64,000 nucleotides of DNA, taken from NCBI GenBank assembly GCA_009599575.1, contig VWND01000075.1:372001-436000 (forward strand). Direction: 5' to 3'. This DNA comes from Blumeriella jaapii (taxonomy: Eukaryota; Ascomycota; Leotiomycetes; Helotiales; Drepanopezizaceae). Below the pieces are notes generated by a model. That model saw nothing but the letters and a program-made list of their open reading frames with translations. It searched no databases and was not told the origin of the DNA. How positions within the stretch are numbered: position 1 is the stretch's first letter; each line of letters begins with the position of its first letter. Below are positions 23,474-35,416 of the stretch, piece by piece. Both the position numbers and the translations under genes were made by a program.

Positions 23474-24794
23474 GGCGGTGTTGGGGAGGATTTCTAAACA
23501 TGTAAACAGAAGGACCCCGGAGAAGGACTCGGGAGACGCGATTTCTCGGTCCGTTGTTCTTTCTCGGGCAGAAAGTTTCACGTGCCAAGTCTCGTGACCG
23601 GGTCTGGCTGGCAAGAGCCAAAAGAGTGGCAGAATCTCCTGGTTCTTTCCGTATCTGGCAAGCGGTGAAATCCAGGGTGAGCAAGGCCCCTGCCGCCTTC
23701 TGCTCAAGCCCCTTGCGCCCTGACCCTCCCCCCTTTTTTTTCTCAAATCGACTTTAGCGAAACACAACACGCATCCGTGACTGACTGCAGTATCAGTCGT
23801 TGTATGTAAACGACATGATAAATAAGCATACCTATACAGGATAAGGAAGGGGGCCTTCTGCATAAGGAAACGGCGATAGATGCCCTCGGTCGACAACCGC
23901 GCTAGATCTATTTGTCGTAGGTCACATCATCCGTATCGCTTGTAAGCGCGCACGTTTGCAGGCGCAAAAGCTCCCGACCTCTCGACCTTACCTTACCTAT
24001 ACCTACTTCTTCCCGTCGAACTCCGCCAGCTCTCTATAGCTTCCGTTCCTGGCTTTTGGCTGAGTACAGATCTCGACTTTTCCTAAGCTCCAATCTGTTC
24101 ACGGGACCCAAATGTAGGTAGATATAATACAGTCTGCGTTGCAGCTGCGGTCCGAGGTATGTACATACATACATACAAAGAGCTTTGCTCCTCACAAGTT
24201 TCATCACGCCAAGGAGAACAACGTCTTGACTTCCAGAAGGTCTCTGTAAGCGGAAGGCATTGTCCGTTTTTTCAGCTCGAGTAGGGCAAACCAACGATTT
24301 CCACTTACCGATCCAGATTTCGCAATCCGCACACAAATGCAATCATCAAATCCCGAGTCTCGGCTACAGTTCAAGTACAGTACAGTAGGACAGACAAACC
24401 CCTATTAAACCAAGCAGACCCCCAAACAAGTGTTCGTTTCATCTCTCGGGAAAGTACCTAAGTAAGAGCTACTGTACACACACACACACACTCGTGCTGT
24501 ATGTACTACTGACCATACCATCATCCATCCATCCATCCATCCATCAAAAATTCGAGCGAGGCGTTACGGCGCGAGTTGTTTTTTCGGAATGAGGAAAGAA
24601 GGAACGTCAGCCAACCAACCGTGGGGAAACATGGGTGCTTGTGCTTCAAACTCTCGACAGTAGAATGGACCTAACTGGTAGATCACGCGCGGCCTGCGTT
24701 CGTTCGAGACGATGGATGGTCTGATGATGTTATTCACTATTGCTCATGATGGCTCTCCGCATTGTACATACATACAGTACAGTATGACTGGAAA

Positions 24795-24820
24795 GCATAG
24801 CATAGCATAGCATAGCATAC
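24795..24820. repeat. AGCAT pentanucleotide microsatellite
   Basis: Five consecutive copies of a five-base unit (AGCAT), intergenic. Confidence 0.85.
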
Positions 24821-25324
24821 CAAGACAGAGAGAAGTAAACAAACGGTACTACTACGCGCACGAAGCACGACGCAATAATAGATACATACCTACCTACCTA
24901 TACCTACCTAGGAAGATTTCGGAAGGAGACAGAGGCTTACTGTACAAGCGGCCCTGTTTATCATATAGGTAGGTAGAGCTGCTGCTTTCCAAACCATCCA
25001 ATTCCTGTCCCAAAATATCGGGGCCGAAATGGGTCGTCGTGTGGCCGTCCATTTCTCGCTTAGGATCACGCTTGGAAATTCACTCTTTATGGTACAGTAC
25101 CTAGGTACACAGTATCTATCGTATTGCATGTTCCAGAAGCCTCCTCAACATGGCGTGGCACAACAGTGTAGTCCCAAGCGCCAATTCGCAGCCTGCACAG
25201 CACACAGCACGAGCAGGGTGGGGGAAAATCAATAAGGTATGAATAAATCGAACCATCAATGTTGGGTTCGTTCTGACAAGTGATTCGCAGGGAATGATCA
25301 AAATGTTCAACGCGGAAGTGTTGG

Positions 25325-25362
25325 CACAGCACACAGCACAGCACACAGCACAGCACACAGCA
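25325..25362. repeat. CACAG-based microsatellite
   Basis: Alternating CACAG and CACACAG units, intergenic, about 25 bp before the 16-bp minisatellite. Confidence 0.8.
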
Positions 25363-25385
25363 CAAGCACATCCGCATTCGCATCC

Positions 25386-25465
25386 GCATCGAGCCTCCCC
25401 CGCATCGAGCCTCCCCCGCATCGAGCCTCATCCGCATCGAGCCTCATCCGCATCGAGCCTCACCC
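25386..25465. repeat. 16-bp minisatellite, five exact-length units
   Basis: Five head-to-tail units of 16 bp, each GCATCGAGCCTC followed by CCCC, CCCC, ATCC, ATCC and ACCC in turn. The core is invariant and only the last four bases vary, so the array grew by unit duplication. Confidence 0.9.
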
Positions 25466-25870
25466 CCGCGCGCGCGAGCGAGCGGGGTGCGAGATCCCGC
25501 CAGCTCCCCAACCCTAAGCTTTCGGGAAGAGAAGCGCGGTGTGATCGCGACTCCCACGAGTAAGAGGGAGTAGCAGCAGCGGTAGTAGTAGTAGTAGTGT
25601 AAAAGTAGGTAGGAAAACCAGACTGATAGGGCCACATGTCGGTGGGTAAGATAGTCTAGGGAATGCCCTAGAAGAGACTGAAGAAAGGAAAAGAAGAATG
25701 AATGAGTAAAGGTATGAATTGGAGTGCGTGCCTATCGTACTATCTAAGGGGGGTGGGTGCCTTGCTCTTATACCTGTTGAAGGTAGTCAGCGGCAGGGGG
25801 TCTCAGAGGGGTCCATGCCTCCTCGACCATAGTATACCAGATCCCATGAATACAAAGTACCACCGTTTTA

Positions 25871-25945
25871 CAGTAGTAGTAGTAGTAGTAGTAGTAGCAG
25901 CAGCAGCGGTAGTAGTAGTAGTAGTAGTAGTAGTAGTAATAGTAT

Positions 25946-26029
<84 letters not shown>

Positions 26030-26095
26030 CAGCAGCAGCAGCAGCAGCAGCGGTAGTAGCAGTAGCAGCAGCAGCAGCGGTAGTAGTGGTAGTAG
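25871..26095. repeat. Long GTA/GCA trinucleotide microsatellite
   Basis: About 225 bp of almost pure GTA triplets with blocks of GCA and occasional GGT, AAT and ATT. Noncoding; open frames through it are homopolymeric (Val/Ala or Leu or Thr). Its length and purity make it slippage-prone. Confidence 0.95.
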
Positions 26096-26130
26096 GATGT
26101 AAATAAGCAAACAAGCAAGTAAGTAAGTAA

Positions 26131-26190
26131 GTACAGGATATACAGTACACTACAGTACAGTACAGTACACTACAGTACAGTACAGTACAT
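26131..26190. repeat. TACAG/TACAC tandem array
   Basis: Tandem TACAG units interrupted by TACAC, in effect a concatemer of the GTACAGTAC motif dispersed through this part of the window. Confidence 0.85.
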
Positions 26191-26788
26191 ACAAATGGAG
26201 GTGGAGGTGGTGGCAGTAAAAAAGGGGACACGCGAGCGAGGCTGACAGCAGCAGGACGGTAGAAAGAGCTCAAATGAGAAGGTGCAGCAGCAGCAGCCGC
26301 AGCATGACGGCACATAGATAGGCAGGGAGGGAGGGCATCTCGGCGAGTGGTAGTAGAGAGTAGGTACCTAGTTAACGATGAGAGTGGATTGGGTGAGGTG
26401 CGATTGATGGATAATAATACATTGGCGAGGGAGGTATCCATGGAACGAAGAACATAGTGAGTGATACTGTACCATGCCGTGCCGTGCCGGGCCATCTTGA
26501 TACCAGCTGGGAGACAGGAGGGGAATGGGGAAAGAAGAGAGGAGCAAGTGATGTGAAAGAGCAGAGAGGGAGGCACAGCCCGGGATATCGCTACCATTAC
26601 TACTCAACACCCAACCCACCCTATCTCCGCGCCTATCGAATACAAAATCTCTCTCCTCTCCGCTCCTCCCCTCCCCTCCCCACCGTCTCTGCCTCTCCCG
26701 TAATCTCCCCCCAATTTCCACGACTCGCCAATCTCTCAGTTCGCAAAACTTCACACAAAACTCGGGTATTTGTTTCTCGGCACGCGGT

Positions 26789-29569
26789 CTAGTGATCGAG
26801 CCCCATGGACTTCTTGAATTCAGCGTTTATCCGGGCCATCTCCTCCCTCGCTGCAATATCAGCTGGGTCTTCGGCCTTTTCTGGGACATCGACCTTCTTC
26901 GGGATGTCGACCTTTTCTAAATCGTCTTTTGCGTTTCCTGGAATCTCAACTTTTTCCGAGGCCTCGTCGACCTTCTCCGAGGCGTAGGGTTTTTCCGAGG
27001 CGTCGCCACTCTTTGGAAGCTCAGCATGATCGGAATTTGCAACTTTGGGGGAATCAACGGTCTCTGATTTGAATGGAGATCCAGGTTCAACCTCAACTAC
27101 CTTTTCCTTCTCGTGTTTGACTTCTGGGGAGGATTCAGAGGCGGCTGGCTTGTACTTCACGGGCTCTGACTCGTTGACGACATCGGCTACAGAACTCGCA
27201 GTGGCTAGAGTCGGTTCCTCGATCTTTGGTTTGGTCTCTGCCTTCTCGACCTCGACAGACTTCGGAACAACTTGAACTTCTTCCTTGGTCGACTCAGGAA
27301 CGATCGCCTTCTCTTCAACTGCATCAGACGTGTGCTCAATAGCGCCTTCCTCCTCAACAGCATCTTCCTTGACGGGTTCAGGAAGGCTCGTCTTCTCTTC
27401 AACTAGACCAGGCTTGTCTTCAACAGCGGCTCCCTCTTCTGCAGCAGGAAGTTTGACCGGCTCGGAAACGCCCGTCTTCTCTGCAACCGAACCAGGCTTG
27501 TCTTCAACAGCGGCTCCCTCCTTTGCAGCAGAATCTTGGGCCGGCTCAGAAACGCTCGTCGCCTTTTCAACTGAACCAGGCTTGTCTTCAACTAAACCAG
27601 GCTTGTCTTCAACAGCGACTCCCTCCTCGGCAGCAGAATCTTGGGCCGGCTCAGAAACGCTCGTCGTCTTTTCAACCGGAGCAGGCGCGTCTTCAACAGC
27701 GGCTCCCTCCTCCGCAGCATCTTCCTTGGCTGGCTCAGCATCGGCCGTCTGCTCTTCAGCTACACCAGGCGTTTGTTCAACAGCGGCCTCCTCTTTGGCA
27801 ACAGACTTCTCGGCCTGAGTCGCCTCCGCGTCAACTGGCGTTGGCTCCTCACCCTCGGGCTCAGACTTGGTTTCGGCGACCGGCATTTCGGCAGGGCCCG
27901 ACGACGGTTCCACCGTTGCCTGCTGCATCGCAGGCGTCTCTACCTTCTTGATCGGCACTGGCTCTTTCGATTCCGGCTTTGGCTCCTTTCCCTTCACGGG
28001 TGCCTTCGATGAAGCTTGGGTGGTTCTGACGGGAGAAACAACCTTGCGCACCTTCCGAGATGCGGGACTTCCCACTGCCAATGTCGGCTTTGAGGGCAGT
28101 CCGTCTTTCGGCACCGATCGCTTCACCGACTGCGACCTCTTCGGGGGCGTGTCCGACTTGTCGGCAGTCTTCGACGCCGACGCGGTAGTCGGGCGCATCA
28201 TGCGAGCAAGGAACCCTTCGTCCGCCGATGCACCAGGAGGGAGACTCTGCCGCGAGGGCTGCTTCTTCAGGGGGTTAGGTGGTGGTGGGCCGAGCGCGGG
28301 TCGGTGGCTTCCGTTCTTCAAGGTGGATGGCTTGTGAGCGGTGGTCGACTTTGCGGTGGTCGTGCTGGCCCGACTCGCAGGTCGTGCGGACGCGCGCGGT
28401 GCTTGCAGAGTCGTCGATTGGGCATTTCCCGATGCTCGACTCAGCGACTGTCGGACGGGTGGCCCCCCTCCGGCAGCCGTCTTGGAGCCCGAGGAGGCCG
28501 TATGGGCGGTCAAGGATGCTGGCAGCTTGACGGGTCGAGTTGGGGATCTCGGTCGCGGCTTGACGAAGCCCGTCTGGGGGGGAGAAGGGGGGATCTTGGT
28601 CGTCGCCGCCGCGCCGTGTGCCGCGGTGGTGACCGGCTTGCTGGCCGGCTTGGTCGAGGTCATGGAGGTGCCGCCGGCCTTTTTCTCCCCGTTCTTCTCC
28701 GGCTTCCTCTCCGGGGTCTTGGTCGGCAGCTCCTTCGAGCGAGGCATCTTGGGGGTCGTAGGAGTCTTGGGGGCTTTGGGAGCCGGGTCTTTGGGCTTCT
28801 TGGGCGACGTCTTCTGTGGTGATGTGGTCGGGTTCGTGGACGTGATGGGAGGGGGTTTGGAAGACATCTTGCTCGTGGCCTTTTCTGCAGGCTTGCTCCC
28901 GTTCTTGAGCCCGTTTGAGGTCACAGAAGCGGCCGGCCTCTTTTCGACCGTGGCATCCTGGGTCTTCTTCTCCTTTGTCCCTGGCTCCCCCCCCGGCGGG
29001 CCCGTCTCCGCCATGCCCGTCTTGTCTGTGGTCTGGTCTGTCCTCGCATCCATCTCCGTCGGCGCGTGCCGCGTCTCGCCCTCTTCCCCGCCGCGGCCTT
29101 TCTTCCCTGCGTGCGAGGCTGTGTCGGCGCTGGGCTCCCTCCTCAAGCCCAATTGACCGCTGCTGTTCCGCTCGACCGTGACAAAGCTGGTGCGAACCGT
29201 GGATAGCGGGCGTGGCGATGTGCCTGCGCTGTGTGGAACTCCTATCGCACGTTAGTCGACGGACAGCCTCACAAGAAGTCCATGGCAGTGGTAGAGGTGG
29301 AGGTGGTGGAGGAGGTGGTGGTGGTGGTGGTCGTCGTCGTGGTCGTTGCAAAATAGCAGTAGCTGTCGTTACCACTGCAAGTGCAAGTGCAAGTGCAAGT
29401 CAAGTGCAAGTCAAGTGCCAGTCAAGTGCCAGTCAAGTGCCCGTAGAAGCTGGTCGGTCTCACCTGTCGAATCGCCCGGCGAGCGCCCTCGGTCGTCGGG
29501 GGGGGTGAGAGCGCTGCCTTCCTTGTTCTGCTCGAACATCGCGCGCAGGTTGCGGACGCCGCTGGCCAT
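26789..29569 (-). CDS. Lys/Pro/Thr-rich low-complexity fungal protein
   Basis: Function unknown. Two exons, 29464-29569 and 26789-29223; intron 29224-29463 (240 nt, GTGAGA...CGCAG), itself full of microsatellites. Exon 1 begins MASGVRNLRAMFEQNKEGS and splices as GDSTG|TSPRPLSTVRTSFVTVER; this N terminus resembles a family I recall from other filamentous ascomycetes, often given generic mucin-like names. Product about 846 aa. It is basic and rich in Pro, Ser, Thr and Lys to about residue 440, with a short conserved-looking motif, DEGFLARMMRPT. Then follows an acidic half with repeats of AVEDKPG-V-E-KT-(S)-EP(V/A). No membrane segment is seen. A cytoskeletal or scaffold role is possible but not shown. 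Confidence 0.8.
27330..27770 (-). repeat. Coding minisatellite in the Lys/Pro-rich protein
   Basis: At least six imperfect repeats encoding EEG-AVEDKPG-VEEKT-(S/V)-EPVK/AQDSA with in-frame length variation, and one extra partial unit (KPGLVEDKPGSVEK). Typical of an expandable coding array. Confidence 0.75.
29224..29463 (-). other. 240-nt intron made largely of microsatellites
   Basis: GTGAGA donor and CGCAG acceptor on the minus strand. Inside are a GGTGGA/GGT run (about 29285-29345, plus strand) and a CAAGTG/TCAAGTGCCAG run (about 29376-29442). The length beyond the usual 45-110 nt is explained by these two arrays. Confidence 0.7.
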
Positions 29570-31899
<2,330 letters not shown>

Positions 31900-31923
31900 T
31901 GGAGGGGTTTGTCCAAATAAAAA

Positions 31924-31941
31924 GGGGGGGGGGGGGGGGGG
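31924..31941. repeat. Poly-G tract
   Basis: About 18 consecutive G, 25 bp after the LYS12 stop codon. Confidence 0.85.
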
Positions 31942-31990
31942 TGGATAGACCAAAAGCGTTGATAGACCGGTGTGATGTCTGGTCCCTTCT

Positions 31991-32112
31991 TCCATACAAT
32001 CCATACAGTCCATACAGTCCATACAATCCATACAGTCCGTACAGTCCATACTGTCCATACAATCCATACAATCCATACAGCCCGTACAGTCCATACTGTC
32101 CATACAATCCAT
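31991..32112. repeat. 9-bp minisatellite between LYS12 and MRPS8
   Basis: About 13 tandem units close to CCATACAGT/CCATACAAT with CCGTACAGT and CCATACTGT variants. It lies 90 bp past the LYS12 stop, in the space between two convergent genes. Because 9 is a multiple of 3, all frames stay open and give spurious YGL/HTV/DCM repeats. Confidence 0.9.
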
Positions 32113-32337
32113 TGTGTGTTTTCCCCTCCAAGCAGAGAATTGGACGCCATCCATGCATGCTGCTGGTCACCTACACCCACCACACGTCTTCCTTCTTCCC
32201 GCAGCTCGGCCCTGATCACTGGCTGCACACGGGCCGGGTCGACGAGCAAGTCTGAATGTAGCCCGTCCGCGCCGACGTGCGCAGAGCCTGCCAACCTCGC
32301 CATGTGCTCGTGGCCCATCTGGCGCAGCGGCCGTCGT

Positions 32338-32383
32338 CCCCCCCCCCCCACCCACCCCCCCCCCCCCCCCCCCCCCCCCCCCC
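32338..32383. repeat. Poly-C tract
   Basis: About 46 bases, nearly all C with two A interruptions, just beyond the MRPS8 stop codon. The exact length is unlikely to be reliable. Confidence 0.85.
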
Positions 32384-32400
32384 ATCCGCTCCCTCCCTCC

Positions 32401-32889
32401 CTACAACACCCTGCAGAGGAGCATGCCCCCGATCCTCCGCTCGACGCACTCCCGCGCCTCCAGCAGGCCCTTGTCGGTGCTCACGAAGATGCACTCCCCG
32501 GGGGTGGTCAGGCCCTTCACGAAGCCGGCCTCGCGGCCCCTCACGATGCGGGCGAGGCCGTCGACGTCCATCCACACCCGCTTCGTCGGCTTGCTCACCA
32601 TGTGCATCCGGCTCAGCACGGGCTCGTTGTTCCAGTACTTCAAGCCCAGCCACAGCCGGCGCGTGCTGATGTTCTCCTGCGTGACGGGCTCGGGCGTGTA
32701 GGAGGACAGGCCGTCCATGGGCGGCGGCTGCAGGCCGCCGCGCGTCACCGACGACACGAAGCCCGACGTTTGCAGCGCCAGCGCGAGCGTGAGGATCATG
32801 TTGGTCGAGGGCACCGACGTCAGTCCCAGCCGCGCCTTGGACGCGTTTTGCAGGTGCGAGCAGACGTTGGCGAGGTGCACGAGGGACAT
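32401..32889 (-). CDS. MRPS8: Mitochondrial small-subunit ribosomal protein uS8m
   Basis: Component of the mitochondrial ribosome small subunit, where uS8 binds the central domain of the small rRNA. Single exon, 162 aa, ATG at 32889 (MSLVHLANVCSHLQNASKAR). The frame is open further upstream, but the family start is here. Conserved blocks are LGLTSVPSTNMILTLALALQ, then GLKYWNNEPVLSRMH, SKPTKRVWMDV, and the C-terminal GECIFVSTDKGLLEARECVE followed by RRIGGMLLCRVL. As in other fungal uS8m proteins there is no separate cleavable presequence. Convergent with LYS12, separated by minisatellite and poly-C. Confidence 0.93.
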   Translation of the reverse strand: MSLVHLANVCSHLQNASKARLGLTSVPSTNMILTLALALQTSGFVSSVTRGGLQPPPMDGLSSYTPEPVTQENISTRRLWLGLKYWNNEPVLSRMHMVSKPTKRVWMDVDGLARIVRGREAGFVKGLTTPGECIFVSTDKGLLEARECVERRIGGMLLCRVL

Positions 32890-34396
32890 GCTGGGCAATG
32901 AATCAATGCGGTCGGCGTGGGAGCTGGTTCGGGGTGTGCGCGATGCAAAAACGCGCCGGATGGCTGCGGCGGTGGCCGGTGTCGGGTCGTGGGCGCAGGC
33001 TGTTGGCGCGAGGGAAGGAAATCGAGAGAGGGGGAGAGAGAGAGGTAGAGAGAGGTAGATAAAGGTAGAGAGTAGTGCACCTGCGCCTGACGAGCCGCGT
33101 CGTGATGATGGGAGGAGGTTGTGGTCGTGCAATTGAATTGAGGGTGTGGTGGAAGAAAATCCGTTGGCCACGGCTGAATGTCGCCAAGACTGGCCTCGTA
33201 CTATACAGTACTAGACCACGGTCGTTCCATGACACTACAGGTACTTACTTACTTCACCGTACTGTACGTATCTCACTTCACTTCACTTCACTCCACTTCA
33301 CTTCGCCATGCCTCAAATGCTGTCTGCAACCGATCTCACTCCGCAGTAAACCGCGCCTATTCATTTCCCCTCAAGACACCTACCTACCTCTATGGGGACC
33401 GCGATCAGAGGGCAATTCAGATCATGACCGTCAGTATCCCCACCCCGTTCCTGCTTGTCCCTGTACCGATCAAGCATATATATTCCCCCACGCCACGTTC
33501 AAGATCAAGATAAGTGTACAGTACATAGAATTCTCCTCCTCGTGGAAGAGCTCCTCAGGTGCGAAAAAGGGTCAAAGGACAAAGGACGTGAGTGTCGCTT
33601 TCACGTGCACACCTCCTTTCCCCCCCCCCCATAGCCGGCTTCCCCTATTCCTTCGTACGCGGACAGCTTGATCAACACACCGACGACGTCGCATCTGCAC
33701 GGCACGGAGGATGTCAATGACGAGCGAGCACGGCGAGGACCTCTTCTCGCGAGGAGAGCGTGGGACGTCTCCTACGGTACAGTACCATCATGCTCATCCG
33801 TGCATGCATGCATGCCCTGGGATCCAGCCGACGTGTTGAAGCTCGCGAGGCGGATTCGCACGCACGCTGGACCGCCAGGCGACGACCGGTGTGGAGCTGT
33901 GTGGTTCAGCGGAGGGCCGCCAGAAAAAAGAAGCCAGGGACCTCGTCGCTCCGATCCTGAGCGTGTGTGGCGGAAGGGAGTTGCGGGAGGACAGGGCTTG
34001 AGGAGCGTGGGTGATCGAGGCCGTGAAACCACAGACCCTTCCTTTGCGAGGTGACAACGTACCCTACCGCGTCGGCTTGGCGGTGACATGAGATGATGCG
34101 GTGATATACACCCTACGAGGTTCGGGAAGAGTAGGTGGGTGCCTGCGGTCGTAGGCGAGTTGAAGAAACACGATGCTCGAAACGAAAAACTGCCAAGCAA
34201 GCAAAGCACAAATGCCGGAATCTATTCATCTATCTACGCATGTACGATGATATATCAACGTAGAGCCAGCATGCACCCATCCAAAGTTTCCATGACCTCG
34301 TCTCGTTTTATCTCTTCATATGATCCAAACGCCTGCAATGCACGCTAATGCTCACGACGCTGCCTCGTTCCTCCCCCTTTCCATGTGTGTCCCCTC
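32890..34396. other. Intergenic upstream of MRPS8
   Basis: No gene seen. Contains a short CACTT/CTTCA run (about 33270-33303), GTACTGTAC-type motifs (33205, 33258, 33515, 33775) and TACCTA runs. Several open frames overlap on both strands without family signal. Confidence 0.55.
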
Positions 34397-35416
34397 TTAG
34401 ACGGCGGCATGGCTGTAAGGCTCGTACGCACCGTTGCCGCCGCTGGCCATCGGCTTGACGTTGTGCATCGGGACGCCGTACTCGGTGCGGGGCGGTTGGT
34501 TGTAGATTCCATGTTGCTGGCCCGAGAAGCCGTTGTCGTAGTGAGTGTTGTCGTCGACAGGGTGGTAAGCGCCGACGAGCTTTTCTTGGTCTCCGCTCTT
34601 GCGCTTGGAGCTCGAGCGGTCGTTCGAGGCGCAGCAGCAGATGGTGAATGTCCAAAAGAGGCCCGCGCCGAGACTGAATGCAAAGGCGAGCCAGGTGGCA
34701 GCGAGGAAACCGGTGTCGAGAGAGCCCTTCACCCCGTAGGATCTCGAAGTCGACTTGACAGCCCCGACGACAAGAGAGGAACAGACCGTCGCCATAATCG
34801 ATGCGATGAAAATGCTAGCGGTCGAGATGCCCGAAATCAAGGATGTGATGCAGGACCCGACGCGGGAACAGAAGCCGAACAGACCCAGGACGAGCTCCAG
34901 CGCGCAGAAGATGATGGCGAAGATGTAGGCGACCTGCGTCCATTTGGACACGACCTTGAAGGTCTTGAGCGCCCCCCTCATCTCGGATGGCAGTTTGACG
35001 GTGGTGCCCGTGATACCCGAGGCCGTGGCCTCGAGGGTGCTGGTGTTGAGAGCCGCGGCAGCCCAATTGAACTTGGCGCTGGTGCAGTTGGTCTTGGTCC
35101 CGGTCGTCGCACAGTAGTTCCAGAGAGAGACCCGGTACGCATCTGCGAGGTCGAGATCTGCGGCCGTGATGTTGTCGTTCCCGTTGGCGCCCAGCGCGGC
35201 GTTGGTCAGCGCCGAGAGGGAGATGTCGTCCCTCTTGGCAAGATCGGCGAGGTTCTGCAGCGACGACGAGGAGATGGAGAGATTCTGCGTCTTGATCTCG
35301 AACATGTGCAGGCTCTTGCTCGTGACGCCGGCAAGCATCGCTACCAGGAGACAGATGAGACTGGCGAGCGTGAGGCCGAACGGCACGGCCACGCAGACAA
35401 ATCGCCCGGAACCCAT
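34397..35416 (-). CDS. SUR7/PalI family plasma-membrane protein
   Basis: Four-span membrane protein of the claudin-like SUR7/PalI family, which includes eisosome proteins and pH-sensing components. Single exon, 339 aa, ATG at 35416. Transmembrane segments near residues 5-30 (VAVPFGLTLASLICLLVAML), 162-186 (YIFAIIFCALELVLGLFGFC), 197-222 and 235-262 (LAATWLAFAFSLGAGLFWTF). The first external loop (30-160) carries predicted N-glycosylation sequons (NLS, NIT, NCT, NTS). The cytoplasmic tail begins CCCASNDRSSSKRK and ends Tyr/Pro/Gly-rich (YNQPPRTEYGVPMHNVKP), as in fungal SUR7-like proteins. Whether it is the Sur7 or the PalI branch cannot be decided here. The 5' region carries a GGT microsatellite (about 35640-35692). 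Confidence 0.88.
   Translation of the reverse strand: MGSGRFVCVAVPFGLTLASLICLLVAMLAGVTSKSLHMFEIKTQNLSISSSSLQNLADLAKRDDISLSALTNAALGANGNDNITAADLDLADAYRVSLWNYCATTGTKTNCTSAKFNWAAAALNTSTLEATASGITGTTVKLPSEMRGALKTFKVVSKWTQVAYIFAIIFCALELVLGLFGFCSRVGSCITSLISGISTASIFIASIMATVCSSLVVGAVKSTSRSYGVKGSLDTGFLAATWLAFAFSLGAGLFWTFTICCCASNDRSSSKRKSGDQEKLVGAYHPVDDNTHYDNGFSGQQHGIYNQPPRTEYGVPMHNVKPMASGGNGAYEPYSHAAV

Larger units (their letters stand above)
23474..26788. other. 3.3-kb microsatellite-rich intergenic region
   Basis: No gene supported. Rich in simple repeats (AGCAT, ATCC, CACAG, the 16-bp minisatellite, GTA/GCA and TACAG, listed separately), TACCTA runs and GTACAGTAC motifs. It holds the promoter of the minus-strand gene ending at 19940 and the 3' end of the gene at 26789-29569. 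An apparent poly-Val/Ala frame at 25702-26106 is just translated microsatellite. Confidence 0.6.

Noticed and set aside
25386..25465. CRISPR-like array
   Set aside because: Units are contiguous with no spacers and the genome is fungal.
25702..26597. Long frames reading poly-Val/Ala, poly-Leu or poly-Thr
   Set aside because: They are translations of the GTA/GCA microsatellite in several frames, without start context or non-repeat domain.
27285..29375. Several long ORFs opposite or offset from the Lys/Pro-rich gene
   Set aside because: Repeat-derived shadows; only the minus frame joins in phase to the conserved exon 1.
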